From Silene latifolia (taxonomy: Eukaryota; Streptophyta; Magnoliopsida; Caryophyllales; Caryophyllaceae): a stretch of DNA of 64,000 nt. Position 1 is the stretch's first letter; each line of letters opens with the position of its first letter. The position numbers and the translations under genes are program-made. The notes under the pieces are model-generated. The model saw only the letters and a list, made by a program, of their open reading frames with translations. It did not search any database and was not told where the DNA came from. Positions 47,266-59,383 of this stretch are shown one piece after another. The stretch covers positions 15,006,948 through 15,070,947 of the forward strand of contig NC_133532.1 of NCBI RefSeq assembly GCF_048544455.1, read 5' to 3'.

Positions 47266-47900
47266 ACATTCACGTGGTCACGTACTCACGTCTATTTGCA
47301 TGGATGGATCAAGAACATTGAGTTTGTTTTCTTTAACATTAAATTTTCATTATGTATATTCTAGCGCGGTCAAATAAACGTCGTTGAAAAGTGCACCCCA
47401 GTAAATCGCTCCTAAGTCCGCCACTGATTCTTTCTAGTGGATCTGTTAACAAAGTTGACACATAACGCAATATCATAAAATTCCCTAATATGTTCCTTCA
47501 TAGACGATATTTACGTTCTAATATCAATTGAAAAAATCCTCGAAAATTAGAAATGTACTACTTACTCTATAATTTTTTTTATTTTTTTTTTGAGAGAAAC
47601 ACGCTATAAGGCATTAGTAAAACTTTCTTTTTGTGTTCCTCGAAAAAAAAAAATGTGATTATGTATTTATGTGGGTCGTTCTTGAGGCAGATCTTCCTTT
47701 ACTTGGGCTCATAATACAACATTTCCGACCCACAAGTTTTAGAAATTAAATTGGATTCTTTCATTCACAGTTCATAAGCCCACTATAACAAAAAAAAGAA
47801 CATTTACGTGGTCAAGCATATTTGCATGGATGGATCCCTATTGAACATTTTCTAGTGCATGTTTTTTTACTCTTTCAAAAGTAGTACAAGAACATTAAAT
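46795..47900. repeat. Tandem duplication of about 545 bp
   Basis: 46795-47337 and 47340-47900 both run from AAATTTTCATTATGTATATT through the hAT right end to GCATGGATGGATC. The first unit has a 30-base A run (47233-47262). Confidence 0.85.
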
Positions 47901-48594
47901 TTGAATTTGTTTTCTATAAACAAATTCCAAACCTTAAGAAAATACATACCTCGATGTAAACAACTAGGGCTCGAAATTTGGAGGCCGCCATAATCATTAT
48001 ACCACCACCTCCTGCCACCCAATGCTCGACATTGGCCTCGCCCCCTAAGTAAACTAGAATGGGCATACCGTCTTCATTGGGATGCCCGTCTCTATAGGTA
48101 TGGTCAATGTAAATCCGTTGGGTGAAAGTGGCGTTGTTTGATTCGACCCCGAAAACGAAATGGTCAATGGGCTGTTGGAAAGGATACACCTTGAGATTAT
48201 TCGACTCATCGGAAACTCCATAACATACAAACATTACCAAGGTTGTTAATACTATACTAAGGTGACGTGGGATTTCCATGAAATTAAGATAAGAGGAGAT
48301 TATTGAAGTATCTAATATTGTGAGGAAGTTAGGAAGGTAAGAGTGTAGTGGGCGAGAGTTTCAATTGAATTATTGAATGAATTATAGTTGGTTTTTAGGA
48401 AGGTAACATTATTGAATGAATTATAGTTGGTTTTTACCAAAAGGTATTTTTTTTGTTTTTATTGTGAGGAAGGTAAAAGTGAATGAGTATGAGTGTATTA
48501 GATGATGCTAACCTTTGCGTCAGTTTTATCAGTTTTCATTTTTTTTTTTTTTTTTTGAATTAAGGAGAAAAGGGGGAAAAAGGCGTGAGTATTT

Positions 48595-48862
48595 CACAAA
48601 TACTATCCTACAACCAGTTGTATAGTAACATTGTACAACCGCCTCAAAGTTGTTGAGCTCTTACACAAAGTTATTGAGCTATTTTACAAGTTATTGAGCT
48701 ATTTTACGAAGTTATTGAGGTTAATAATTATGCTGTTAAGCTCAATAACTTTGTATCATAGCTCGATAATTTTGTTAATAGAGCTCGATAACTTTATAAC
48801 AAAATTCAACTACATTGAATAAGTTGTATATACAACCAGTTGTATAATACATTAACTGTGAA
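48595..48862. mobile_element. 268-bp MITE-like insertion upstream of S28 copy 2
   Basis: TATTT flanks both sides; absent from unit 1 (near 20021). Ends carry ACAACCAGTTGTATA in inverted arrangement, and the interior has four AAGTTATTGAGCT repeats and three inverted AGCTC(A/G)ATAACTTT copies. Confidence 0.75.
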
Positions 48863-49725
48863 TATTTGTGTCAATTGATAAGGCCGTCTCATTTGATACC
48901 GGCGTCACATTTCATCGGCCCATGCTCATCTCGTTAACATTTGCAAATTAGAAGCTGAACATTGAATTTTGAAAGGGACTGAAGTGATGATAATGGGCTG
49001 ATTTGTAGCCAAATTTGGGCCTGTAACCATCATTTTTCCTTTTTCTAAAAGAGTAAAAAGTACTGTACAAGATTCTTATTTCTGATCATATATTCACATT
49101 ATTTTGTGAAGAAGGCTTTATCCATCCAATACCCACAAGTTTAATTTAAGTATTTAAGCTTAAAGGGAGATGTTGCTGATAAATATGAAAATCATAAATT
49201 TTTATTTAAGACGGGAATTGTGTAACGATAAAATCACTCCTTGTTTTACGTTCGTTTTATTTCTAAATTCTTTTGGAATATGACATGTGCTTTGAGTTCT
49301 CGATCATGCAAACAAAAACTCGTAACCTTGCTTCGTTGTTCAGGCTCTGTTTGGATACCGAGATTTGAGGGAAGGCAAAGGAGAAACATATAGATAGAGA
49401 AAACTGTGATCAACAATAATATCACATACTATAGTAGTTAACTAAAATACACAAAGTGATATTGAAGAGCTGAAATAAAAGTGCAATAGAAACTATTATC
49501 ATTATACTTCAAATTTCGACACATTGAGATAAGTACATAAATACGAATATAGGTTTTTTTTGGTACTAGTTCATACCAGTATACCACCAATCGATTATAA
49601 GTTCTAAACCATACTACTCCGAAATTATAAATATATTTCCTTTGCTCGAACCATTTAACTATATTTCAGATGAACTTGTAAGTATCTAATTAACTGATTT
49701 GAACCGCATTTTAAAACCCTGATTA

Positions 49726-50523
49726 TTATGGAATATTGTTGTTCTCATGTTCGACATCGTGAGTGTCAGGGTGGTCGAATCCACAACCGCAACAGTATGC
49801 CTTTGGATTAAGCTCATCAGAGTTATGACAAATACATTCTGGACAGAACAACGTAGGCGGTGCTGCATTATTAAATTCACATAAACTTAATTAGTAACTT
49901 AATTATAACATCTCATGAAAATACCATAGGATCAAATTAAATTAGAAAAGATTTACTCATAAATTATGCTCCATTTGTTTTTGTCAATAACTCATAAATA
50001 GAAATATATAAGCCCATAAACGTATTCAAATAAGATTTTCGTTAGACCAGTGACTAGGGATGGAGCCAAGATTCGAACATTTTCACAAATAAACTAAAAA
50101 TCTAACTAAAAATTTCAAATTTTGTATGCATGGTTTTAAGGGGGTGGTCGCCCCTGCTAACCTTTCTACCTTGACCAGTTGGTGAAACTACGTTACTAAT
50201 ACAATATAAATCGACGGTGCTCAGTTTGATCCCGCCGGCCATAGGCCTATTGAATCACCAAAACAAAATCAACACTATAATAAATGTCTACCTCATAATA
50301 AGACCGTTGCATTTTTTCTGAAATTAGTTTCTGAAATATATATACGTGTGTGTTACGTAGAGCTGTAGGTTACCACATATACTAGAGGGTTTACCAAATA
50401 GACAAGCATTACTTATACTGTACACATACCGTGATAATGCCTTGCGTCGCAAGTTAAACCCATAAAGATGAACATAACAGAGACCATTAGGGTTACTATG
50501 ATGCGGTTAAGCTTAATTGCCAT
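49726..50523 (-). CDS. Secreted cysteine-rich peptide CRP-B (two exons, 76 aa)
   Basis: Exon 1 is 50430-50523 and exon 2 is 49726-49862, with the same splice sites and phase as CRP-A and a TAA stop. Product: signal peptide MAIKLNRIIVTLMVSVMFIF, then CDARHYHAPPTLFCPECICH and YCCGCGFDHPDTHDVE, ending NNNIP. Compared with CRP-A the cysteines are all kept, while changes fall between them (K6L7/NR, I/F before CPEC, DGRNA/DELNP, E/G after CCGC, Q/H). It lies left of the LINE/hAT/CACTA block and on the same strand as S28 copy 2. TATA-like CTATAAAAAG at 50579-50588 on the minus strand. Confidence 0.8.
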
Positions 50524-51182
50524 TTTCGTAATTTGATTAGGGAAGTTTTCTTGTTGATTTTTAAGAGTAATACATATGCTTTTTATAGTCTTAGTTAAGA
50601 ACGACTCTGGTCGTAGTTAGTACAGTATTAATTAATTAAATTAGCACATTCTTTACGTCGATTTGACAATTAGTGCGTAAGTACTGTGGGAATTGACTTC
50701 ATCACAGTCAAGCTATAATGCCCCAAATTTTCCAATTAGACATATGAAAAATGGAAAAATGGACTTTTTCTATCTACTCAAATATTTCATCCGTCCTAGT
50801 CAATTATTTACATTTTATTATTCTTTGTTCGAGGTATTTTAACTAAAAGTAAACAAATAAATGAAACCGGGGGAGTAATTTCTATTCAATTGTACATGAA
50901 GTTTTATGAAATATCTAAACCATATAATATGATAGACGCAAATAAAACTCGTAAGCTATTTGATGAGATATATTGAGATATAATAAGAGACGTCGAGACC
51001 GAGTATATCAGTAGAACATTCACAAAATGCAATTAAAAGAAAAGAAGACTAATCAGCGATTTACATTGACGGTAATGTCAAGAGAGACTATGATTGTTTT
51101 GGTAGTGGCAGGGATTAACAATGTCAAGAGTATTTCATACGGAGTAATAACTTTCTTTTGGATGGGACGGAAAGCAATTATT

Positions 51183-51310
51183 AAATCTGTCCTTGAAAGA
51201 CCATGAATATTTAAAAGGGGTTCGGTTGAATCTCTTCAAATGGATTTGATCGATTATTGCAATTCAATGTTTGGTTGGAATATTCTTCGTAATCTTTCAT
51301 CTCTTCTTAG
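51183..51310 (+). pseudogene. LINE reverse transcriptase fragment, left piece
   Basis: Plus-strand reading ends FGWNILRNLSSLLS, which continues after 59384 as RTLGVRLGLDWSKCANHFEL once the hAT/CACTA block is removed, in the style of the C-terminal part of plant L1 ORF2. Starts exactly at the duplication breakpoint. Confidence 0.6.
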
Positions 51311-51781
51311 CAGCGGCGGTTTTAGAGGGGGTGTAGGGGTTCACCTGCATGGGCTGCATCCCCTTTGTTCTGAAATATTTACAGATTAGTTTCAGTAAGT
51401 ATCATAAAATGTTTAGTAGTGCAGTGGTTGTAGATCTAGTTTGTATTGGTTAGGTCATGAGTTCAATTTCTATAGTTATCATTTTTGCACTTTTATCTCA
51501 TTTAGTTATAAATTGTGTCTTTAATGCTATTTAATACCTTGTTTTTTGGTAGTTTCATCAATTTTTATCTCATTTGGTTATAAATTGTGTCTTTAATGCT
51601 ATTTAATACCTAGTTTTAGTCATTCATTTTCATAAATTCCTTCTATTATTTTTGTTGTTTTTTGGTAGTTTCATCAAGTTTTATGAAATTTTTTTGTTAA
51701 GGTATCAAGGGTTCAAGTGTTTTACTTTGCTTCACGAATTTTTTGTGTTTACATTTATACACTACAAGAAAACACGAAAAA

Positions 51782-51989
51782 GGCGACAGACATACTACAG
51801 TCGCCAAATTGGCGACAGGAAAAAAAAACGGGCGACCACTATCCGTCGCCAATTTGGCGACTATACCTTTTTATCCAAAATCCGTATGAAATCCACGGGC
51901 GACGCAATATTATCCAATTTGGCGACCGAAATCAGTCGCCAAATAGGCGACCATTACCCGTCGCCATTTTGGCGACCAAAACGATGTCG
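51782..51989. repeat. 5' subterminal repeat array of the CACTA element
   Basis: About thirteen GGCGAC or GTCGCC words in both orientations, often as GTCGCCAAATTGGCGAC. Such arrays are where the TNPA-type protein binds in En/Spm elements. Confidence 0.92.
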
Positions 51990-52892
51990 CCAATAGCCTG
52001 TTTCTTTTTTTTGTGATTCTTCTCACCTTTGAGTCCCTCATTCATTCTATCTATCAACAAAACAAAAAAAAAATCGCCAAGAGTTCCGACGCCACCACCA
52101 ACTACAACGACCACCGGACGCCACCACTCGCCGCCGCCATCCGCACACTACATCCCTACCGACCCTTTGTTTATAATAAAGGTTTGTTTTCGACTCAAAT
52201 CGATTTAATTACTTCAATCCTTCATATTTTGTTTAAGTTGTGATCCTTAATTTAGTATCTAGTTGTAATTTATACATTAGTGATGCTTATTATTGTATGT
52301 AGTTGTAATTTAATTAGCATTTTTGTTAATTAATTTGAGTTAGGGTTAGAAATTGGGGTTTTTGTTAAATTAGTAATGTGATTTGATTAGGGGATTGTAT
52401 AAGGTAGTATAGTTTTATGAAGGTAGAAATTGGGGTTTTTGTTAAATTAGTAATGTGATTTGATTAGTGATGCTTAGTTTTAGTAATATTGAAGTAGTAT
52501 TGTTGAAGGTAGTATAGTTTTATGAAGGTAGTATAATGTTAGGATTGTATAAATTTGCCTTATAATTAACCAAATTAAGTTAGAATGATTTAATTAGCAT
52601 TTTTGTTAATTAATTTGAGTTAGGGTTAGAAATTAGCATTTTTGACAACTTGTATAATTAACCAAATTAATTAAGTTAGAATAATTTAATTAGCATTTTT
52701 GTTAATTAATTAGCATTTTTCTAGAATACAATGAGCATGATGTATAAATTTGCTAAATTAGTAATGTCATTTGATTAGGGGATTGTATAAATTTGCCTTA
52801 TAATTTTGACAACTTGTTTAATATATAATGACCTAGTACTCGTTCAAGAATTACTCATTAGGAGCAATTCTTGAATAGTCCCCATTTTGGGA

Positions 52893-53121
52893 TTGTCTTT
52901 GTACGTTTCAAGTCACTTAGGTAGTAAACACATAGTTGTGATTTTATTAATGAGAAAAGAATTTGGTTGCAAATTTCTCCAATGTTCTCTGAATACATAT
53001 GTGGAATATGTATCTTTTCCACATTGTGTATTTGGAGAACTAAGGGGAATTGATGCCGAATTTTTTTCTCATTAATAATTCACAAATGTGTGTTTGCTAG
53101 TGACTTGAAACGTACATTGAT
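52893..53121. repeat. Long foldback inside the CACTA leader
   Basis: Left arm from GTACGTTTCAAGTCACT through AAACACA and ATTAATGAGAAAA; the right arm is its inverse (TTTTCTCATTAAT, TGTGTTT, AGTGACTTGAAACGTAC). Arms of about 100 bp, estimated 80% alike, with centre near 53005. Confidence 0.85.
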
Positions 53122-53290
53122 GGGTTTAGGTTGGAGTGATAAGGACCCAATTGAAATCTTGAAATTAGCATAAAATGGAGGATGAGATAACCATTGCTTT
53201 TTTTGTTGAAATTAAATATTATTATTTAAAATGGTTAGTTTGCTATATATTGCTTATAGATTAAAATGAAGAGATCTCGAACGTATTTGG

Positions 53291-56200
53291 ATGTACGAAG
53301 AAAGAGTAGATAAGAAGAAACGTCCTATCGCTAGATTTGTAAAGGGAGTTCGTGGATTTATTGAATTTGCTAGATGTCAAGATTCATATGATTTGGAACA
53401 ACATAAACTTAGGTGTCCTTGTACTAAATGTAAAAACTTAAAATATTTATTTGACATTGAAGTAGAAGAGCATCTTGTTACAAATGGTTTTTTTCCAAAC
53501 TACTACAATTGGATCTCCCATGGAGAAAAATATTATCCCGAAGAGCCTCAAATCCAACAAAATGAGAACCCATATAGAGAAATGGTACTTGATGCCTTTC
53601 AATCTAATGATTTCATTAATGACGACCGTGTACCAATGATTGATGAAGAACAACCAAACCCAAGAGCAAAAGCCTTTTTTGACATGCTAAGTGCTTACGA
53701 AAAAACCTTATATGAGGGGAGTAGAATGACATTGTTACAAGTTGCATCCAGGATAGTTTCTTTAAAATGTGAGTATAATATGCCATTTAAAGCCGTTGAT
53801 AGTATTGCTACGTTGGTTGAGGATGTTATACCCGATAATAATGTTATGACCAGAAATTTCTATAATACCAAGAAAGTGGTCAAAGGTCTTCAACTTCCAC
53901 ATGAAAAGATTGATGCATGTCCTAAAGGATGTATGCTTTTTGGAAAGATGATGCTTTGCTTGACAAATGTAAGAAATGTCAAAGGGATAGATATGAGACA
54001 AGTGAAGGAAATATTGTTTTGAAGGGGAAGAAGGGTAATAAAAGGAGTGGAAAGAGAAAGAAACCAATATCAGAAAACACATTAATTTATTTTCCATTAG
54101 CTCCTAGACTTCAAAGAATGTATGCCACGAAAAATCTTGCCAACCAAATGAGATGGCACAAAGAAAATCCTCGTACACCAGGAAAGATGTGTCATCCGAG
54201 TGACGGGGAGGAGTGGAAGCGTTTTGATAGGTTATATCCCGATTTTGCCGAGGAACCTCGCAATGTGAGACTTGGCTTGTGTATGGATGGGTTTGACCCT
54301 TTTGGTCGATTTGGTAGAAACTACTCGTGTTGGCCCGTAATGACCACGCCGTACAACTTACCTCCTTGGCTTTGTCTGAAAAGACAATTTATTTTCCTCT
54401 CTTTACTTATTCCGGTCCCCGATAACCCAAAAAACCATCTGGATGTTTATTTACAACCGTTGGTGGAGGAACTGAAGTATTTGTGGGAAGTTGGTGTAGA
54501 AACATTTGATGTGTCGAAGAAGCAAAATTTCCAACTAAGAGCTTCATTGTTATGGACTATAAATGATTTTCCCGCATATGGTATGCTATCAGGATGGGCA
54601 ACCGTGCCGGGCGAAAGGCATGTCCTTATTGCATGGATAGGAGTAAAGCATTTTATCTTCCTAATTCCAAAAAAATTAGTTGGTTTGATTGTCATAGATG
54701 TTTCTTACCGGATGGACATATTCATAGAGAGAACAAGAAATCTTTCTTAAAAGGTAAGGAGGTGCGTGACAATGCTCGGTTCGACTCAAGGGGATGAGAT
54801 ATGGGAGGTCATGACGTGATTTGCCAACAAATCGATGGGATGAAGAAGAGTTTAAAGAGTTGAAAAAGAAAAAAATGGTTGGTTTAAAAGAAGTATTTTT
54901 GGGAGCTTCCCTCTTTTGGAAAACAATGTTGATCGGACACAATTTGGATGTGATGCACATAGAGAAGAACTTCTTTGAGTTACTTATTCATACGATTATG
55001 GATGTAAAAGGAAAGACACGTGATGATATTAATTCAAGAATAGAATTGAAGAAATTTTGTGATCGTCCTAAACTTCATATTCGTAAGGATGGGGCTAAAC
55101 CAAAAGCCATATTTACTCTTGACAAAGCTCAAAGAAAGGTATTGTGCGATTGGATAGGAAACTTGAAGTTTCCAGATGGATATGCATCCGATTTGAGCCG
55201 TTGTGTTGATTTGAAGGAATTGAAGTTGAAAGGGTTGAAAAGTCATGATTGTCATGTTTTCATGGAGCGCTTATTACCCGTGGCTTTTAAAAATTTACTC
55301 GACTACGAGTTTGGAATGCGATTCTGAGAAATAAGTCAATTTTTAGAGATTTATGTTCCTCCACGATATCGATTGAGGACATGAGTCGTTTAGAAGACCA
55401 AATACCGAAATTTTGTGTAAACTTGAGATGATATTTCCGCCTTCTTTTTCAATTCGATGGAGCATCTACCTATCCATTTGCCATATGAAGCTAAAGTTGG
55501 TGGACCCGTCCAATATAGGTGGATGTATCCTTTCGAAAGGTTTCTTAATCATGTGAAGAAAAAAATTGGTAATAAAGCTCGTGTGGAAGGTTCTATATGC
55601 AATGCCTACCTAACGGAAGAGATTGCCAATTTTTGCTCTCTTTATTTTGAAAAACATATTGAGACCAAAGCAAAATACTTGAATATTGATGAAGCGGATG
55701 AACTAGACACAAGTATACCCAAGTGTTTCCAAATGCGGGGATGAAATAGGGTGTTCATCGGTTGGGGGAACAAGATTTACGGATGACAAGGAGTATAACC
55801 GTGCCCACCTCTATGTGCTATCTAATTGTGAGGTTTTGGAGCCATATGAAGCTCAATTTGTGATAGATTTCATTAAAGACCACCCTAATGTGAACAGAGA
55901 GGATGTTTGGCATAAGCATGAGGATCAATTTCCAGCCTGGTTTCGGAAGCATGTATGTAAGCTAAATATTCAAGATGATGTGATAAGAAGCTTGGCTTTG
56001 GGTCCTTCTCGAAAGGTTGTGACGTGGAATCGATATTCAATTAATGGGTTTAAGTTTCAAACATTTGACTATGGCAAAAGTAAGGCTAAATGCAACTACG
56101 GCGTTACTATTTCTTCTCTTGATGGCAATGATTATTATGGCATATTAGAGGATATCTTTGAGTTGTGCTACAATGGCCGGGATAGGAGTTATAAAACCGT

Positions 56201-56703
56201 CTTATTCAAGATTCAATGGAGGGATAATTCCGTAGCTGGAACGAGAGTCCATGATCGTTACAAACTCGTGGAAGTGAATCATACTCGAACCTACTCTCAA
56301 TATGACCCATTTATACTTGCACAACAAGCTCATCAAGTTTATTTTGCATCTCTTCCGAGCACAAGCAATGATAGACAACAAAAGTAATGGTGGGCCGTTT
56401 TTAAAACAAAGGCACGATCAGAAGTTGATACATCTTTTTTCCAAGAAGAGGTTGTATCGAAGCAGTTTTGTCCCAGTTGATCATGATGAAATTATTTATG
56501 CAAATGAGATAGAAGCGGAGGAGGAGTTAGAAGAGGAAGAAGAAGAGAATGATAAGGAGAGGGATGGGATAGAAGGGGGGGAAGAAGAAGAAGAAGAAGA
56601 AGAGGAGGAGGAAGAGGAAGAAGAAGAAGAAGAAGAAGAAGAAGAAGAAGAAGAAGAAGAAGAAGAAGAAGAAGAAGATGAGGATGATGATGATGATGAG
56701 TAA
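53291..56703 (+). pseudogene. CACTA TNP2-like transposase, broken
   Basis: Domains in order: transposase-associated N-terminus (MYEERVDKKKR, CPCTKCKNLK, GFFPNYYNWISHGE), the TNP2 core (LGLCMDGFDPFGR, SCWPVMTTPYNLPPWLC, KACPYCMDRSKAF), LDVMHIEKNFFELL and LKFPDGYASDLSRCVD, a DUF4218-like part (KSHDCHVFMERLLPVA, MEHLPIHLPYEAKVGGPVQY) and a DUF4216-like part (YYGILEDIFELCY, VLFKIQWRDN). The gene ends in a run of about 40 Glu encoded by GAA/GAG. Frame changes are needed near 53940, 54600, 54790, 55330-55460 and 55745, plus stops, so no protein can be made. The damage is spread evenly, as expected for a defective copy. Confidence 0.93.
56575..56700 (+). repeat. (GAA)n/(GAG)n microsatellite, poly-Glu
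   Basis: About 40 GAA/GAG codons then GATGAT; part of the TNP2 C-terminal tail. Antisense poly-Ser and poly-Leu readings are by-products. Confidence 0.97.
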
Positions 56704-56857
56704 GAGAAGGTATTAAAAGTATACATATCAAAATTTGGAAACAATTATTAGCGTTTTATTTTGTCTTTTATACTTGTTTATTAGGTTTTATTTTTTTGTA
56801 TCTTATAATAATTATCTTGTAATATTTGCTAACACTTTTTATTCAATTGTAGTACAC

Positions 56858-58492
56858 ATGGCTCCTGGAGGAAGTAGGCAGCGCGGAGGCTATAGTGAGG
56901 GAGGTAGTAGCTCAGAGCGGGAGGAGGACGTTGGACCGTTCTACTACGGAGGTGAGTGAGGAGGAGGAGGAGGTTGCTATACCCCGACATACTGACAACA
57001 GGATGATCCTTGATCCGAATGGTCTTTGGTAATTTTTTATTCATTCTATTTTGTAATTTTTTTATTTAGTAATAAATGACTTTTTTTAGACATATGTTAA
57101 TTATACATTATTTTTTTCCTATATAATTATGTTTTTAACATGTTTGATTTCAGGTTTAGAAGTCAAACAGTTGTTCGTGGTGTGACTAATAGCACCCAAG
57201 AGAACATGACACACGGCGTTACTTGTTGGAGTAACGCTAGTGATGAAGATAAGGAGATGTGGTTCAACAACTTAGGGTATCTATTTATAAAATATATATT
57301 ATTAAATATAATTTATTTATTCTTTTTACCTTATTATTAATTTGTTTCTCATCTATGTGTTTACTTTTTGTAGCGTGTGTTCTATTGGCCAACCAACCTT
57401 GAGCGCCTAGTTTGGCAAAGGTATAATGACATTGGCAAGAAGAGGCTAAGGGACAACATGTATAAGGTGTCTAAGAGGAAGAAGGCGCCATCTTTCATGA
57501 AAGGTATTTAGTTTCTTTTAATACCTGTAATTAGTTAAAATTCATTACATATTTTGAAAATATATTAATTAATAATTGTTATTTTATTGATTACGGGTTC
57601 GTCATATGAGGAATATACCAAGTACCGGAAGCAGTCCCGAGTTCAAGGAAGCATCGGCCGGAACAAGATCAACAGGAAAGGAGGAGATAAGGATGCGGAA
57701 GTTGAGCCTACTCATTATGGAGGGTCTCAATCTTTTCATGATCGTGTGGTCTTAGATGTAAGTTATTTGTCTTAGCTTTTAATTTAATAGTCTTCTAATT
57801 TAATTAGTCTCATTAATTATCATGTTTGAGTAACAATTTCCTTGTTTTTTTTCCGGAAGACCAAGAAGAATAAGGGTAAGGTACCCACGATTGTTGATCT
57901 CTTTGTTGACACTCACGCAAAGAAGACAAGTAAGGGCAAGTTGATCTTCGCGAAGGAAAAAGATCAACAGTTATATGTAAGTGTCAAAAAATAAAAATTT
58001 CTTAGCTTTTTTAAAGTATATGTTTTATCAATTTTTAGATAAGTAACCTCTAACCATTAATGTTTTATCAATTTTTTAGGAACAATTCCTTGTCCGTAGG
58101 AAGAACAACCCGGAAATTGATGACAATGAGCTATGGTTTGATCTTGTTGAGGGGTTCCAAAGAGGAGATGTGTATGGAGCCGGGTCGGCAAAGGAGATTT
58201 TCTACCCTCCTACAAGAAGAAGAGGGTCAATTTCCTCCCAACAACAACCTTATACCCCAAGTGTCGTGAGTGTGCTCCAAGCTCAATTAGCCGAGAGGAG
58301 AGGCGGGATGCGAGAGGGAGAGGCGGGATGCCGAGAGAGATCTTTGAAATTCGGAGGATGAAGGAGGAAATGGAACGGATGAACTCCTTCTTCGCCAATT
58401 GCAACACTGGGTGGCGCCCGCAACCAAAGGATCCTAGAGATCCTAATCATGGAGGTGGTAGTGGAGCGGGAGCAAGTTTCCCTGTTATGTAG
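56858..58492 (+). CDS. Second CACTA gene (En/Spm TNPA/Ptta-type), multi-exon
   Basis: Exons are read as roughly 56858-57030 (MAPGGSRQRGGYSEGG, LDPNGLW), 57154-57277 (FRSQTVVRGVTNSTQ), 57373-57504 (VFYWPTNLERLVWQRYND), 57597-57756 (SSYEEYTKYRKQSRVQG, PTHYGGSQSFHDRVVLD), 57861-57977 (KKNKGKVPTIVDLFVDTHAK) and 58081-58492 (LVRRKNNPEIDDNELWFDLV, ending FPVM). These match the plant transposase family 24 / Ptta-En-Spm protein that accompanies CACTA transposases and binds the subterminal repeats. Introns are short and bounded by GT/AG. The last exon seems to change frame near 58300-58330 (duplicated GGCGGGATGCGAGAGGGA-like words), so it may be damaged. Confidence 0.75.
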
Positions 58493-58717
58493 TAGAACTC
58501 GTAGTTATGTAGTAGAACTCGTAGTTATTCCCGGATAATGTTAGATGACCAAACTCGTAGAACTCGTAGTTGTGTGTATGGAACTTGATTTTCTTTATCA
58601 AGTTTGGTTGTGTTGGCTTCCCATGTGTTCTCTCTTTGGAAGTGTTGGTTTATTTGCGGGTTTTACGTATTTGGCTAGGTCAAAAACGATTTTTAGGCAA
58701 AAAAACATGTAATTTTG

Positions 58718-59130
58718 GCGACGGACACTGGGCATTTGGCGACGGCATTCCGTCGCTAAGTCTCTGATCATGAATTAATTTTAGGGACGTTGGCGACGGA
58801 AAACAGTGCCATTGGCGCGGAAATCGATCGCCAAAATGGCGACAAGTTCGTCGCCAAAATGGCGACCATTACCGTCGCCATTTTGGAGGATATGGAGATG
58901 ACGTGTATATTTAAAAAGCGACAAATGGCAGTCGCTAAATTGGCGACTAATGATGTCGCCAATTTTGCGGCAATTTTTGTCGCCCGCTTTAAAAAATTGA
59001 TCGCCAAATTTGGCATTTAACGCTGTCGCCAAAAGCGACCAAACCTTGCTACGAAGTGCGGGCGACGGGTCTTAGTCGCTTTATTCTAAATGGCGACTGT
59101 TCTCAGTCGCCTTATATGGTCGCCAATTAC
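58718..59130. repeat. 3' subterminal repeat array of the CACTA element
   Basis: More than twenty GGCGAC/GTCGC(C/T) words in both orientations, e.g. TCGTCGCCAAAATGGCGACC at 58850. Confidence 0.92.
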
Positions 59131-59383
59131 CTTATTTGTTGTAGTGATATATTAAGGAAATCAAGGGTTTAAATTCGTTCTATTATTTTTATATACTCAC
59201 AAATTTATACAAGGTATTTTATTTATACCTACTCGACTTATTTGGATCCAAATTTATTTTAATTTAGTGTTTTACTTTACATCACGAAGTTTTTGTGTTT
59301 AAATTTTCGTTTCCATCACCGAAATCATTGTTAAACTTTTGCATCCCCTATGATCATATCCTAGAATCGCCCCTGCTTCTTAG

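Larger units (their letters stand above)
41484..48279 (-). pseudogene. S28 serine carboxypeptidase (prolyl/Pro-X carboxypeptidase-like), copy 2
   Basis: Nine exons on the minus strand: E1 47950-48279, E2 43886-44072, E3 43650-43783, E4 43444-43556, E5 42784-43045, E6 42252-42403, E7 42067-42145, E8 41922-41971, E9 41484-41671. Seen in order: signal peptide, QQPIDHF, LVYLGGEANVEHW, HRFYGQSVPLGS, the nucleophile motif GGSYVGLLAAWFR, WKLMDEV, NGLLDPFSG (catalytic Asp) and QGSHCLDLGPP (catalytic His). The C-terminus ends in a hydrophobic stretch (GIWLVLVSVYFIIVYG), unusual for the family. Damage: TAG near 42796 just before DWQ in E5 (copy 1 has TGG), a 1-base deletion in E6 (152 against 153 bases) and a phase change at the E7 donor. 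The rest of the frame is clean, so loss is recent. Intron 3 uses a GC donor. Confidence 0.92.
41706..51182. repeat. Segmental duplication, unit 2
   Basis: Counterpart of unit 1. Private insertions: Helitron 44312-45595, 46316-46506, the tandem duplication at 46795-47900 and 48595-48862. Confidence 0.9.
51760..59146 (+). mobile_element. CACTA (En/Spm) transposon
   Basis: 7387 bp from CACTACAAGAAAA to TTATTTGTTGTAGTG, with the 3-bp duplication ATA (51757-51759, 59147-59149). Both ends have dense GGCGAC/GTCGCC arrays. It carries a broken TNP2-type transposase (53291-56703) and a second gene of the En/Spm TNPA-associated type (56858-58492). 52010-53260 is a T-rich leader with repeats and a long foldback. 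Confidence 0.95.
51311..59375. mobile_element. hAT non-autonomous element split by a CACTA element
   Basis: Ends CAGCGGCGGTTTTAGAGG and CCTAGAATCGCCCCTG are inverted; 8-bp duplication CTTCTTAG at 51303-51310 and 59376-59383. Without the CACTA element it is about 675 bp. It contains GTGCAGTGGTTGTAGATC and GTCATGAGTTCAATTTC, A/B-box-like as in the hAT of S28 intron 1. Confidence 0.88.

Noticed and set aside
56492..56744. Antisense poly-Ser and poly-Leu frames
   Set aside because: Reverse readings of the GAA/GAG repeat of the TNP2 tail.
58768..59032. Frames on both strands at the CACTA 3' end
   Set aside because: Produced by the GGCGAC/GTCGCC subterminal repeats.
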